Assembly: GCA_030789695.1 (NCBI GenBank)
Contig: CM061139.1
Location: 2,123,878 to 2,187,877 of the forward strand
DNA: 64,000 nucleotides
From: Scilla litardierei
Lineage: Eukaryota; Streptophyta; Magnoliopsida; Asparagales; Asparagaceae
Direction of reading: 5' to 3'
The position numbers and the translations under genes were made by a program. Of this stretch, positions 35,061 to 49,129 are shown one piece after another. The notes beneath the pieces are model-generated. The model was not told the origin of the DNA, ran no database searches, and worked only from the letters and a program-made list of their open reading frames with translations. How positions within the stretch are numbered: position 1 is the first letter of the stretch; the number at the start of each line of letters is the position of its first letter.

Positions 35061-37012
35061 TGTTGAGTATTGGACTTCTCCCTACTTGGTGTTAATGATG
35101 AGCAAACATAATTACTTGTGACTAATCCCATATTTGCAGTTAATCCATTGCCTAAGCATTTCATGAAGATCATTTAGCAATGGATGTCAATCAAAGATCA
35201 ATGAAAGCAAGAATAGTGGATTGGATGATCAAAGATGGCGATTGAAGCTCCAGAAGACTTCAAGCTCATACGTTAGATAGAAGAGAGAGCTCTACAAATG
35301 TAATCTTCTTTTTCTCTTCTAGTATGTAGCTTAGAAGTAAAACTATATTGGAGCACACACACATCTTCATTTCAGTATTAAGAAATCATTAGATCAACTT
35401 TCCTTAGACTCCAATTCATTTCTATCAAGAATGTGCATGTCATGATTTCAACAGTCGACTGTTGAACGATTTACAATCGCCTGTCTTAAAACAGGCGACT
35501 GTGTTTTGTTCTACAGTCGTCTATTATGCACATACTTAATCAGTTGATTTTTGGGCCTTCTAAGCTTTAACTCTATCTGGCGACTACTGTACGTTTCACA
35601 GGCGCCTGTCTGAGAGACAGTTGACTGTGATTTGTTAATCCGTCGCCTGTCTATATTCAGCCCAAGATCATTCTCAGTTTGATCTGGCCAGTCGATTGTC
35701 GTTGTATTTACAGTCGCCTGTCCAAGGACCAGTCGACTGTAAATGCTTCAACAGTCGCATATCCATGATTCTTTTGCAAGACTTGCTCTCTGGAATGTTT
35801 CTTATTCTAGTGCCAGTCAACTGATGTGGTATTTACAGTCGACTGTCCAATGGTAGAGTCGACTGTCAATGCTTCAACGGTCGTCTGTCTTTGGGGTTCT
35901 CTGCAAACTAAACTCTTTGAAAAATGTCAGGGTTTGTGACAGTCGCCTGTAGAAGGAATTACAGTCGCCTGTTGGTTTAACAGTCGACTGTCTTCTCTTC
36001 TTCAGTCGCATGTCCTGTCCTCCTAGACTTTTCTGAGATTTTCTCTACTTACCATGTTTGCGGCCAGTCGCCTGTATAAGAAAATACAGTCGCCTTTTGG
36101 TTTAACAGTCAACTGTCTTCTCTTCATCAGTCGACTGTCCACGTGGTAAGTTACTGTTTGAATTCTCACCTACCCTCTAACGCTGTGTAGCAGTCGACTG
36201 TGTTTTGTTCAACAGTCGACTGTCGCGTGCGCAGATTTTATCCGTTGAGCTTTTTCTCATGAATTTAAAAGGGGCTTTTGGGAATTTTGTTTGAAGGGTT
36301 TGAGAAAACTATAAAACCTGCCTCTATTGTTCCATTGAGAGGGACTCACTTGATTCTAATTTGATCAAACATTCATGCTTTCTTTCTTCCAAGATCAAAA
36401 GCTCTCAAAATCCAAAAGCCCTAGAATTCCTATCTTTCATCTCTTGCTCTCCAACCTAGAACCAAAGAGAAATCTTCTACGCATTTGGTGCAGTCAAGAG
36501 AAAGAGCTTTCCTCTCTTCAAGAGAGTCGTTCAACACACAACACACTCTCCTTCAAGTTCTACTTCAAGGCTTAGGTTATTGTAAGTGTTGTTTATTTCA
36601 TATTTCATAACTTTAGTTATTTGATTTTCTCTCGGGTTGTGAGAGTGGTTTGCTTGCTCCCAAGTTGTGGGAGTCAAGGACAATCGAGTGTACTTCGATT
36701 TCACTTGTAAGGTTGCTACAAGTGGGGTTTTAAGGAAATCTCAAGTTAGGGTACTAACTTGAGTATCCGGTGGTATCCGGGTGGAAGGGACGTAGGATTA
36801 CCGGGAACAAGTCGGGATTTGACTTGGGTAATCCGAACCATTGAAACATATCTGCGTTTGCATTATTTCATTCTTAGGGTTTATTTTCATTCTGTACTTT
36901 ATTGTTGGTTAGGAATATAATTTGGTGTAACTATCTTTTTAAATTGCTTAAACACTATTCAACCCCCCTTCTAGTGTTTTCCTCATAGCCATTGACCCTA
37001 CATACCCACACA
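35061..37012 (+). mobile_element. SOLO2: palindrome-rich solo LTR
   Basis: 1,952 bp, TGTTGAGTATTGG...CCCTACA, with a perfect 5-bp duplication TACCC (35056-35060, 37013-37017). No second LTR or internal region. Between 35452 and 36230 it carries more than 20 copies of CAG[T/G]CG[A/C]CTG, a CG-centred 10-bp dyad, at irregular spacing. Its termini match SOLO4 at 49983-57578, which has the same motif. A likely copia LTR by its CCCCCCTTCTAGTG end (inference). Confidence 0.88.
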
Positions 37013-37017
37013 TATAT

Positions 37018-38600
37018 ACACTAATACATATACTAACATATGTATATATTAACAGTTACTAACATTAATACTATACTAACTTATAGATTTTAAACAACAC
37101 TTATTTTATAAGCTAATATATTGTCATTAACCAACCTCATTAACAAAACTAACATATTAAACTAACCTACTGTGATACATAAAATACCAACATATATACA
37201 AAATACTAATATATTACATGCTAACAGGAGTAATACTAACTTTATAAACTAACTGTTATATATAATTAACTCACTTGTAGATTTTAACAAACTAATATTA
37301 TTAATATCATCTACTAACATGTTGTGCATATAAAATGACCAACTAACTTACTGATTTGCAGAATCAATATATACTAACATTTGATATAACTAATACTAAC
37401 ATTATTTATAAACTGTTATTATAATAACTAATCTATATGTTATGTACTAGCATACGTACTGAAAGCTAATATACAGATTATAAAGGAACTAATATATGTG
37501 TATATTAATCCTAATAACACCTTCAAATATTACTAACTACTACATTACACTAACACTATTAATACTAACATGCTAAAAACTTACGTGTTGTGTCTTCTTC
37601 TTTGCATGTGCTTGCAGATCGGAGATGGCGATGCGGGGAGGAGCATGCGGTGATGCAGCGTCGCTGCAAGCAAGGTCGTTGGCGCTGCTGAGTGGAGGAG
37701 GAGTCGGTCGTCACTATGGGGGCTGTTGTCGCCGGGTTGCGGCTTGGTGTGGTTGTGGTAGTCGGAAGGAGTAAGGACGCCTGTGTCTCGGGCGAGTGGC
37801 GCACGACAGCATGGGCAGAGGAGAATGAGGTCAGAGGCGGTGGTTATGTGATGATCGCCAGAGAGCATGGTGATGGAAGGGAGATGCTGGCGGTGTGCAT
37901 CGGAGGGAGAGGCCCCTAGGGTTTTTATAGAGGAGAGGGTGTTTGCAGGTGCTGGGAAGCTGATGGCGCGGTGGAGAGAGGAGGAGCATGTCGGGGGTTG
38001 GGGGTGGTGGCCGTAGCAAGCTGGACAGTGTACAGGCAGAGGAGAAAGGTGAAGGGTCGGAGATGGAGGACGGTAGGGGTTGCAGGCTTGGGTTGTTGTG
38101 GCGGTGAGGTGCGGGGGTGCTTCGGAAGGAGGAAGGAGGAGTAGATGTTTGCAGTTGGAGGTGGAGGTGGCTGAGGACAGAGGATGACCGGAGTTTGGAG
38201 CTGTGGTCGAAGGAGGGCTTGGTGAATTTGAGGGCAGAAAGGGAAGGGAGGCTGTGCGCAGCTAGTGGGTGGGCCTGTTGACGTGGGTTTAGGGTTTGGT
38301 TGGGAGGGGGATTGTGCGCTTGGGTATAAGACTATGGTTTAGTTTCTAATTATTTGTGTAGAGTGATATGTATGCGTGAGTTGTATGGGTTGGGGTTTGG
38401 TGTAAAGATGGAAGGGTTTATTGTTATAATTAGAATGGTTTAAAGCTTACAAGAAATGGAAAGAACAAGTGAATAATTGCAATTAAAATAGAGTTTTATT
38501 GTCATTTAAAATAGGGCAGAAAGTCTCCCATCTAAAAGTGGAAGTGAAAATTTGAATTTGAATTTGAATATATATATATATAGCACAAGGAGATCCCCTA
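37018..38600. other. AT-rich then G-rich DNA, no supported gene
   Basis: 37018-37570 is AT-rich with many ACTAACAT/ACTAATAT words. 37600-38330 is abruptly G-rich on the plus strand (GGAGGAGG, GGTGGTGG runs), with several short frames open on both strands. The transition contains a TTGCAG/ATCGGAGATGG step that looks like an acceptor. I cannot support a protein. Confidence 0.45.
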
Positions 38601-38611
38601 TCCCCCTATTT

Positions 38612-40370
38612 ATTTGTCATTGTAATGGAGGCTTTCTCTCTACTTGTTGAGAAATCATTAGCTACATGCCTAATCCAACCAATGAGATGTTCAGGGGCTA
38701 TTTCACATCTTCTTTTCGCAGACGACCTCCTACTATTTTGTCGTGCTAATACGCACACCCACACTAATCTGAAATTGTTGCTGGAAGATTTCCATAATTT
38801 AACTGGCCTGGAGGTTAACTGGGATAAAAGCAATGCTATTTTCAGCAAAGGAACCAAAAATCCACTTGACCTGGCTAATCTCCTTGGAATCAAACTTGGG
38901 ACTTCATTTAATACCTATCTTGGGTTACCGCTTTCTTCTAAATACCCAAAACCATCGATGTACTACAGACTAATTGATAAATGTAGGAAAAGATTGTCTG
39001 GTTAGACGTCTTCCCTACTTTCTATTCCAGGACGCATCGAATTGGTTAGATCTGTAATCTACGGCATGCTTAATTTTTGGATGCAAGTATACCGTATCCC
39101 AAAAAGCATTCTTCGGATAATCACTTCAGCTTGCAGGAGGTTCATCTGGGGTCTTCTAAAATCTGGTCCTGGAAGGACTTTTGTACCCCAAAGGAGGAAG
39201 GAGGAGTTGGACTTAGATTTCTTAAATACTTAAACATGGCGGCTGGAGTTAGACTGACATGGCGTATGTTATCCTCTAAGGGGCTATGGGCAAGTTACAT
39301 GAGAAACAATTACAGGGATGCTGCGCACTTCTATGGGGCAAAAGGAAAGTAAATCATTCTGGTACCTGGAAGTTCATGTTACATTGCAGACAATATTCCA
39401 GACACCTTATAAAACGACATGTCCGTGACGGCACAACCACCTTATTTTGGCATGACTATTGGTTGCCAATTGGTCCCCTTAGTGCAATCTATGATTTCCC
39501 TATTGAAGCAAATCTGAAAACAGTGGCCGAATACTGGACACAGGAGGCGGGCTGGAATCCAATGATCAGGCACTGCGAAATATATTGCTAATGCTTCAAC
39601 AAATTGCATTAACTATGGGGCCAGACACCTGGCAGTGGGCACCAAGTGAGAAATTCACTTTCGCTGAAGCATGGGTGGGTACAAGAGAGCACAAGCCGGC
39701 CTTTCCTTATATGAAGTTAATATGGTTTAAAAGCTGTGTGCCCAAGACGTCTCTCACCTTGCTAAGAGCATTCCGCATGAAATTACTTACAAAAGATATG
39801 TTGGACAGGTGGGGGATCAGTTCGGATACAACTTGCATATTGTGTGAGGAGGGACTGAATGAAAATGTTGATCACCTTTACTTTTCTTGTGATTACACCA
39901 AATATATCCTAGCACGAAGTCTACTGAAATTGGGGGTTTCAGAGCCTATTGAGCCAATCCCGGCAAAGGTGGGAGATTACTGGTTGCGACATTTCTCAAA
40001 AAAAGACACAATAAGTTTGCTTGCTAAGACTGTTCTAGCAACTATAGTCTGGCATGTATGGAAGGAGCGGAATGGAAGAATTTTTGATGGCACCAAAAAA
40101 CCTAAGACGGTTCTATATGAAGAAATTGCGTCAGACATCAGAACCATACTCAGGGATCAAGATCAAGCTGCACCTGATGCTGCTCAAGCTATGGAGATGT
40201 GGGAATTCAGAGATGCTGGATAATTGACCTATATCTATTTTATTGTGTTCCGTTGGTTCTTTTGGAAAGATGTAACATATTTTGACTTTCAGATTGGTTA
40301 AGAAGGTGGGTCGGCCAGTAGTGGGTGACGACGCTTGTGTCCTCTCCCCACTCTGCCAGCACCCACCTTT
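38612..40370 (+). pseudogene. 5'-truncated L1-type LINE (RT C-terminus and zf-RVT)
   Basis: Plus-strand fragments in order: RT with HLLFADDLLLFC (FADD catalytic motif, about 38.71 kb), LEVNWDKSNAIFSKG, YLGLPL, then GGVGLRFLKYLN, FWHDYWLP, and at 39.6-40.2 kb a zf-RVT-like domain (FTFAEAW; CILCEEGLNENVDHLYFSC) and a VWHVWKERNGRIF segment. This is the C-terminal half of a plant L1 ORF2. Stops near 39003 and 39592 and frameshifts near 39.17 and 39.3 kb inactivate it. The 5' part (endonuclease, start of RT) is missing, as usual for LINEs. The 3' end is approximate. Confidence 0.88.
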
Positions 40371-40381
40371 GACTTGAAATA

Positions 40382-40551
40382 ATGGGATTAATGGGTATCA
40401 TACGCCATATGAGATAGGCTCTCATACGCCCTCTCACATAAAGCAACCAAGTACAACCAAGTACAAGCCCATGTGGGCTTGTACTTGGTTGCTTTATGTG
40501 AGAGGGCGTAAGAGAGCCTATCTCATATAGCGTCTGATAGCCATTAATCCC

Positions 40552-40553
<2 letters not shown>
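40382..40553. repeat. Long imperfect inverted repeat (foldback MITE-like)
   Basis: Arms of about 80 bp run from ATGGGATTAATGG inward to a CAAGTACAAGCCCA/TGGGCTTGTACTTG centre, with few mismatches and a 10-bp extra CAAGTACAAC in the left arm. There is essentially no loop. No convincing target duplication was found, so the family is not assigned. Transcription would give a long double-stranded hairpin. Confidence 0.75.
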
Positions 40554-40556
<3 letters not shown>

Positions 40557-40608
<52 letters not shown>

Positions 40609-40621
40609 ATCTATCTATCTA

Positions 40622-40627
<6 letters not shown>
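40557..40627 (+). repeat. Microsatellite (AT)n(CTAT)n
   Basis: About 50 bp of AT dinucleotides followed by five CTAT units. The 5' end of HEL2 lies in the last units. Confidence 0.9.
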
Positions 40628-41997
<1,370 letters not shown>

Positions 41998-43028
41998 ATG
42001 GCTTCGTCATCCGTCCCTGCATTTGGGAGGACCTTGGCTTCAGTCATGCAGAAGAACAAGGAGGGAGCCGTGGTGTCGAGCCTGATCGCCAACCAAATAT
42101 CCAAACTTGGAGCTGATCAAATCCCTGAATTCCAGAGAAAATATGTCCGGCTCGACTACCAGATCCGGTTGCCGGGGAGGGATGAAAGGGTTCATCGTCC
42201 AGGCGATCGGGAGGTTGGGGTTTACGTCAAAGCTTTCCAACAAGGGCTTCAATTCCCCATATTCATGCGCTATATACTTAGTACATTGAACCTTTTCCTT
42301 TGTCAGCTGATGCCAAACGTCATAGGTGCATTGGTTGGTTTCATCACTCTGTGCGTGATGAAGAAAGTTGAACCATCTTTGAGGTTGTTCAATTACTTCT
42401 TCTCGATTCCTCCCCTCAAGAATCCGGGTTGGTACATGATAACAGCCTGTCGAGACAGGAATCTATTTGATGATCTCCCTTCCTTGAATCCAAATTGGAA
42501 AGACGAGTTCGTATTCGTGGTCTTTCAAGGCGAGGAAAGCTTTTTCATCGGATGTGGTGTGCCTGACTTAAGTCTTACCGAGGATAAGCCTCTGTCTGGA
42601 GCGGAGAAAGAAGCCGCCGATGCATTGTTCAACCTACCAGAGAATATGAGGAAGACGAAGTGGTTGTAGTCCGACTTGGTGCTGCATCGGACCGTATGGA
42701 CGAAAGGTCGATCCAATTCTGCCCATCAAATGTTCGATCTATGTTTCATGTCCTAAAATGTATTTTACTTATAGGCATGGCTGGTCTGGAGTACCAGGTG
42801 GACCTTGCATTGAGGGAGGGGGTCGAGGCTTCTATCAGAGAAGCTGAGGAGAGCATGTTATCTCCTCGAGAGCCCCTTTTGGAGAAAGGAGCGGCACGAT
42901 CATCAGAGGAATTGCCCATTGTTGCTCATGGGGCTCCTCAGCTGGCTCGTCTCCAGCGGAAGAAAAAGGAAAAGCTCCCCACCGAATTTGAGGTGGTTGC
43001 AGTTAAGGGGAATAAAAAGAGGCAGTAA
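41998..43028 (+). pseudogene. PF04195-like ('gypsy-type transposon') protein, 5' part
   Basis: ATG at 41998 (MASSSVPAFGRTLASV). The frame runs to 42669 and includes GVYVKAFQQGLQFPI, an NVIGALVGFITLC segment, VEPSLRLFNYFF, PGWYMI and NWKDEFVFV. This is the order seen in the plant PF04195/Transposase_28 family, an extra frame carried by Tat-lineage gypsy elements. After a stop at 42667-42669 a second frame (42660-43028) gives the charged downstream part. The protein's role is unknown. It runs opposite to the gag at 46.8-48.2 kb. It is broken further on by SOLO3. Confidence 0.65.
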
Positions 43029-43385
43029 CTTTGCCTTAATGACTTGAAGCCATCCGGGTCGACTGATGTTGTGGGTCGACCTACGCCTTCGGATGCGAGC
43101 CAATTGCGTGGCAAGATCCATCTTCACACGCAGGAACAAGGAGATCTTTTAGAGGGAGACTCAGGAGAAACCCGACCTCCATCGGAGCTAATTTTGCATC
43201 AAAATTCCTGGCCTTGGGGGCCTGTTCCCTCTAGTGTCTCTATCTGAGAATATTACTGAAGAATTCAGATCACTTTTGCTGGAAAGTCGATCGCCTCAAG
43301 CCCCATTTGATTGTCCCGTGGAGGATCTCCTTAAAATGGAATTTCCAATCAAGAGAGACGATTATGCTCTTTTGGATTGCGGGAC

Positions 43386-44836
43386 TGATTGAACCGAAAA
43401 ACACGTGTGGGAAGCACGCCTTCCACTCCCAAGTGTAGGAGTGTCAATGCAATATAAAATTATAACCGATGAGTATTGGGTCGGATCACGGGGACAAGTC
43501 GTTTTACACTCGTAAGTTTGATTGATAAAGAAAGGTAAAGTGTGATACAACTACTGCACTATGTGAATGGTAGTGGGAAAAGTGTGGTGAATCTACAATC
43601 CTAACCTACGTAGGTAGGGTTAGAGAACCAAATCGGGAGTTAGGATAGCTATGAGGAGAGCATGGGTTGTAGGTTCACTAATGTTGGTGTTAATCAAGCT
43701 CAAATGACCCATATATAACTCAATTGGGCCTCCGGCTATGGCATGCTCAATCGGTAAATTTAGCATTCATGAACACAATAATTTGAAATAAGTATGGATG
43801 CATCATCATAGCACTAATCAAAATAGGAACATGGACTCTAAGTGTGCCCTCTTGGGTCTTAACCAATGAAAGTTTACCCTAATGATACATCCAACATAAA
43901 CATGAAAATAGGCAAGAGGTAAGTAGAACTAAGATTAACAACCAACCATCATGAATCACAACCCAAGCATTTAACACTACTCAATCATGATAAACAAGAT
44001 GATAATCTTATACAAAAATTCATCCCAAGTTCAATACAAAAGAGAGATATCAAAATACAAAAGGGAGAAGAAAGGTATCACCCAAGATGTCTCCCAAATG
44101 AGCCCTTGCATCCACCTATTTGCTCCTCCAAGCTTCTAACATCCCACATGGCCTCCAAGCCCTAAAATTTCAGATAGAAAGAAGATTGGGCTAAAAAACA
44201 GCCCCAAATTCGGCTAAAAACCCCATTCCCAGCATTCCGGGTCTACAAGTGGGCATTGCGGGTCGGGTTTTGGGCGCCTGACCCGCCCAAAAACAAATGC
44301 GCGTGCATCAACCACCTAGCAGGTCGGATCCGGGTCGGATCTGACCCGTTAACCCACACCCGCCCGCATCAGTGGGCGGGCGTTGTGCCCTACAAAAATG
44401 CTGGGCAAGCGTAATGCGTGTGCCCCTGCTTGCTACGAATGTGGGCTGGCCAAGCGGGCCAGCCCACAAAGCTTTTTTTTTGTTTTTAATAAAATGCAGC
44501 GGCCCGCTCCTTGAGCGGGCCGCAGGCCATTTCCGTTTTTTATATTCATTTTTTCTTTTCCAGAAACTAATTCTTGCCTCGTAAAATTCTAAAAAATAGC
44601 TCCAAGCTCCAAAAATTCCTGGAAAAATTCCAGAAAATCCAGAAAATTCTCAGGAGTACCTGAAAAATAAGATAAGCTAAGATTAGGCTATAAAAATTGC
44701 ATTTTATGTATGAAAAGAGAATAGGATTTAATAATACATAATATCAAGAAACACACGTATCAAAGCCAATATAAACATGATATACACATAAATGCCCAGA
44801 AATGAGGGCAAAATATGCAATTTATACCCCAAATCA
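43386..44836 (-). mobile_element. SOLO3: Athila-type solo LTR
   Basis: 1,451 bp with a perfect 5-bp duplication GGGAC (43381-43385, 44837-44841). On the minus strand it begins TGATTTGGGGTATAAATTGC and ends with CACTCCTACACTTGGGAGTGG, GGCGTGCTTCCCACACG and TCAATCA, characteristic of Athila LTRs. It interrupts the PF04195-like coding region. It has no coding sequence. Confidence 0.9.
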
Positions 44837-44841
44837 GGGAC

Positions 44842-45510
44842 CGCCTCTCGAATTGCCAAAAACGCGACCCTTCCGTGGGATAGGGCCGTTCTGGAGAGGG
44901 TCGATTACGAGAGGCTCATTTCAATTGACATCTACGTGAATGTCCAGGTAACTACTGCGCTAGCCTTCATTATGGATGATGCAGGTGTGGATGTTGACCA
45001 TTGTGCCTTGCATGCAGGCTCTCGTGGCCAATGCTGCGTTGCATCGACATGCATCGGTGGTGGCTAATCATGAAGTCACCTTAAGGGTCGTTAAGAAGGC
45101 CATGGAGAAATCTCAGGTGAAGCTGGATAGACTGGGGCTTCTGTGTAAACTGAGACAATCACGGGTGCTTGAGCTTGAGCACGAGTTAAGTGAGTCTTAA
45201 GAAGGAAGCTGCCCAAGCCGCCTCGAGGGAGCGAGCGAAAAAATGCTGCTGGAGGAGAAAGCCAAGTGGGAAGTATGGGAGAACGAGTTCCTCGCTCGAC
45301 TTGTCGATGGCTTTCAGGGAGTTAGTGCAGAGGCCATAGCAGAGAGGGCAGTCCAGGAATACAAGGATTCATTGCCTGACTTCGACGAACTGTATATGCA
45401 GGGCTATGAACGATGTCGATTAGAGGTGAAGGATTGATTTCCTGGTATCTCCGCTGAGATTGACCAGGTCCCTGTGATGTTCCCAGTCATCGATGGCGAT
45501 GATTTAAGTT
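44842..45510 (+). pseudogene. PF04195-like protein, 3' part
   Basis: Resumes after SOLO3. Frames include VANAALHRHASVVANHEV, a Lys/Leu/Glu-rich coiled-coil-like region (44.98-45.2 kb) and, at 45243-45437, MLLEEKAKWEVWENEFLA...FDELYMQGYERC, the type of acidic end found in this family. Stops and frame changes separate the pieces. Introns cannot be excluded for some junctions (for example CCAG/GTAACT at 44946). Confidence 0.5.
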
Positions 45511-45850
45511 AAGGTAGGGAGGGGGCCGCTCCTACTGGCGAAATCGTCATCACGACGGGTGATGATACAGATGCTGGTGCTCCGGGGATCAAGAGCATGT
45601 TGTCGCGCTTGAGGGATAATTGCCATATAATCTTATCCTGCCAAAATTTTCAAATGGATTGGGGGTAATTGCCATATAATCGAGGAAAATTTTGTAATGT
45701 AGTATAAACACCAGAAAAGTTGACTTATATCTCTTTGTTTGTCATTGCTTATATGGGTGGTCGTAATGTCTGATTGCCCCTTTCGATGGGTTAAACCATT
45801 GCTCAAGATGGTCGGGGTTAAGTCGTTGAACCATGTCCAAACTAGACCAC

Positions 45851-46510
45851 CTCGTTCAGTTGCAAAGGGGTGTCCCCCTCGACTTACGTTTGACAATACG
45901 ATAGGGTTGTTCACTGGCAAGGGGGTGGCCCTCTCGACTTACGTCTGACGACACGATAGGGTCGTTCAATGACGAGGGGGTGCCCCCTCGACCTACGTCT
46001 GACAATCGGATAGGGTCGTTCAGTGGCGAGGAAGTGGCCTCTTCGACTTATGTCTTACGACACGATAGGGTCGTTTAGTGGCAAGGGGGTGGCCCCTTTG
46101 ACTTACGGCTGACGACACGAGAGGGTAGTTTAGTGGTGAGGGGGTGGCCCCTTCGAATTACGGCTGACGACATGATAGGGACGTTCGGTGGCAAGGGGGT
46201 GGCCCCTTCGAATTACGTCTGATGACATGATTGGATCGTTCAGTGGCAAGGGGGTGGCCTCTTCGACTTGCGTCTGACGATACAATATGGTCGTTCTGTG
46301 GCAAGGGGGTGTGGCCCCTTCGACTTACGTCGGACGATACGATAGGGTCGTTCAGTGGCGAGTGGGTAGCCCATTCGACTTACATCTGACGACATGATAG
46401 GGTTGTTTAATGGCAAAGGGGTGGCTCCTTCGACTTACGGTTGGCGACAAGATATGGTCATTCAGTGGCGAGTGGTGACCCTCTCGACTTATGGCTGTCA
46501 ACATGATAGG
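45851..46510 (+). repeat. Minisatellite array, 55 bp x 12
   Basis: Twelve tandem units of GTCGTTCAGTGGCGAGGGGG followed by TGGCCCCTTCGACTTACG and TCTGACGACACGATAGG, with point changes. The array is 660 bp. Each unit holds a GGGG-TGGCCCC dyad. Its place beside a Tat-type gag remnant fits the tandem arrays known from Tat-lineage 3' untranslated regions. Confidence 0.9.
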
Positions 46511-46809
46511 GTGCACATGTGAGTTTTCATCAATATAATTGTTCAATGAATGCGGCCCATCTAGATTTTCCTAAGGATTAGATCCTTGTAGCGAGGAGTT
46601 TGATGAGGGTAATTCTCACAAAATTCATAAATGCTCTATCGAAGAAAGTTGTTTCGAAAAGGAAGCGGAATTGTATTTGATTAAAACCATGTTTAACAAA
46701 GAAAGAAAAAAGCGTACAGGAATTTTCGATTCTCGCCAGGGATCGCTTTATTTCCACGCCTTTATTTGGTCTTGAGATTATAAGCTCGCTAATCGACCAC
46801 CTTAGTGAT
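46511..46809 (-). other. Spacer between the 55-bp array and the gag remnant
   Basis: No frame. Similar in position and partly in wording to 49505-49982, which follows the second array. Confidence 0.4.
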
Positions 46810-48171
46810 AGGCGACCTCGTCATCTTGTCATTTTGCTTTGAGGCCCCTTCTTTGCTTGGTTGGTCACCGACGGGGTTCTTGGGGTGCCCATACTTGACC
46901 AGTGCATCGATTTATTTTTTAAGTGTCCAGCAGTCATTGGTATCATGCCCATAATCATTGTGGTACTTACAGAATTTGAGGTCATCCCTTTTTTCATATT
47001 TGTTCTTCTTGGCGGATTCTTGAACCAGCTCCTCTTGCTGGGCATAAGCTAGGACCTCCGCCTTGGGTGCGTTTGGTCTTGCAGAAGCTGGGTGCTCCTT
47101 GCTTCGAGGGCTCCTCTCCCTCTGTCTCTTATCCCGAGAATCCTGGCGAGGGGTTCATTGGGATTGTTTTTCTCGTCTAGTGTCTCCATGGCGGGCAGGA
47201 GTGCCTTTTTCAGTAGTTTCAGTTGGTCCCTTTGCTTCTTCAGAGATGGTGAACCGATCTGTTATAAGAACAGCTCCACGAGGTTTGTTAGGTGGAAACT
47301 GGTGGATGGCCCTTTGCAAATGCTTGTTCCACACCGTTTGAGTAAAAGTCACGATGACGGTCACATCCAGTGTGTGCTCTACCTCGAGCCTTTTGTCGTT
47401 GAACCACTGGACGAGGGCTCAGATTGGGTCTTTATCCTTTCGCTTGAATGTGAAGTGGTGGGAGGACTTTCTCTTGGGATGCCAACCCGCGACAAATTGC
47501 CTGCAAAACAAATAGGCCAATTTGTCGAATGACCCAACAGAGTCGTCGAGCAATCCATTGTACCACCCTTCCGTCGTCTTAATTCGGGTAGTGTGGAAAG
47601 CTCGACAGAGGTATGGCTCGTCGGCCTCATGAAGCAGCATCATGTTTAGGTATTTGCAGATGTGTGCACACAGGTCGCCTTTGTCATCATATGTCGGCAA
47701 GGAGGGGAGCTTGAACTTTGGGACAAAAGGAGTAGACGTGATGTTCTCCTTCAACGGGGTCCGCCGAATTGCGGATGGGTAAGTTGGAATCGCACATCCC
47801 GCATTGCATGTAAGTAGCTCCTGAGGATCAGTTAGGAATTTCTTTCGCCTCTCTCCTCCCATTTCCACCTGCAAAATCGAGAGGGTTGTGTCCTGGAGTG
47901 ACCCCATTTATTACTTGATCCAGGATGCCGTGAGTCGCTCGTCTATAGTTGGAGGGACTTGGTCCTCCTTGGAAACCGAAGGCATGGTTATCATTCCCCA
48001 TTTCGCCACGATGATGAGATATATGTGTTGTATTGAGTAAGGCATTCTCTTGTCGATCCACTCTCGGATCTCTTGGATCCCTAAGCATGGAATCATCACT
48101 CGTCAATATCGGAGTTGGATTTGGAGGTTGTAGTTGTTCATTTGTGAGTGGTGGACCTCCCTCCAAGCTTA
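46810..48171 (-). pseudogene. Tat-type gypsy gag remnant
   Basis: Minus-strand gag in pieces: an N-terminal Pro/Asn-rich part (47.83-48.17 kb), a capsid-like region with DPQELL...CRAFHTTRIK, WYNGLLDDSVGSFDKLAYLF and KRKSSHHFTFKRK (47.42-47.9 kb), and a segment with VLITDRFTISEEAKG (47.2-47.3 kb). The zinc knuckle C-x2-H-x4-H-x4-C ends GHDTNDCWTLK (46.93-46.97 kb). Several stops and frameshifts are present. The 5' end is cut near 48171 by unrelated DNA. No pol follows. Confidence 0.75.
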
Positions 48172-49129
48172 AAATATTTTTCTACGGCTAGTAAGTATTT
48201 TGCAGAAATTTAAAATAATTAACAGGTATTTTACTCAATTTATATGGCCCAAAAACTAATTTTAAAAATAAGAAAATGATTTTTTAAATATATTCCAAGA
48301 TTTATCTAGGGCAAACCAGACGTTGAAATTCTTCCATCAAGTAGTCAAAATGACCGTCTCATCTAGTACTACAACATATATTTTTCTCGTACGTCAGTGT
48401 ACATGAAAATTTTAAGATATAAAGTCATGAACAAAAGTGACAATAATAGGGGTTATCTTTGAAAATGAACTGCGGGAAATATACTTGCCTTTTGACGATA
48501 AAACTAGCGCTAATGCGTCCGATTCGTCGAAGTGGAGTTTCTGGCTCTTCCCTTGTATTTTTCTGAGGCCTATACAATTTATTATTAATTTAAAACAAAT
48601 CAGCCTTAAATGTAATATGTAAATACGCGTATTAAAATACATATACTGTGCATTCCCACCACATACTCGAATTTGATGTGCAGTTGTGTTGGCTTTTGGC
48701 TTGGCGTGATCGTCGCTAATGATCGAGGCGGCGTATGGCGGCGGGGATCGGTGTCGTGGGTGGAGGGTAAGGCGGAGGACGACTGGGGACCAGTGGTGGT
48801 GGCAGGCGGTGCCTACAACAGCGACAGTAGCGACGGGAAGCTGCTGCTACTGTGGCTTGCTGCAGGCCGTAGGGGTTCGGATGTCGGGTGGGGTCTACGA
48901 GTGGCACAAGGTGCTGAGGGGGAGGCGGCCACACGGTGGTGGCGCCGGAGGAGGAGAGCGGCGGCGATAAAGGGAGAGAAGGTGCGTGAGTTGAAGGGGG
49001 TGTTGGGGCTGTTGTGTGAAGGATGAAGTGGTGGTTAGGTTTGGATGTGAGTAGGAGGAGGGAGGTGGTGTGATGGGGAGTGGTGGTCTGCCTCGTCGGA
49101 GAAGGAGGAGGAAGTGACCGTGCAAAGGG
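48172..49129. other. AT-rich then G-rich DNA, unassigned
   Basis: 48172-48680 is AT-rich with a short minus frame. 48690-49110 is strongly G-rich on the plus strand with overlapping frames on both strands. It parallels 37018-38330 in build (AT-rich, then a GTGCAG/TTGTG or GCAG/ATCGG step, then G-rich), but I could not align them by eye. Confidence 0.4.

Noticed and set aside
35452..36230. Regularly recurring palindromic repeats resembling a CRISPR array
   Set aside because: The units are only 10-11 bp, spacing is irregular and they lie within an LTR with a 5-bp target duplication in a plant genome.
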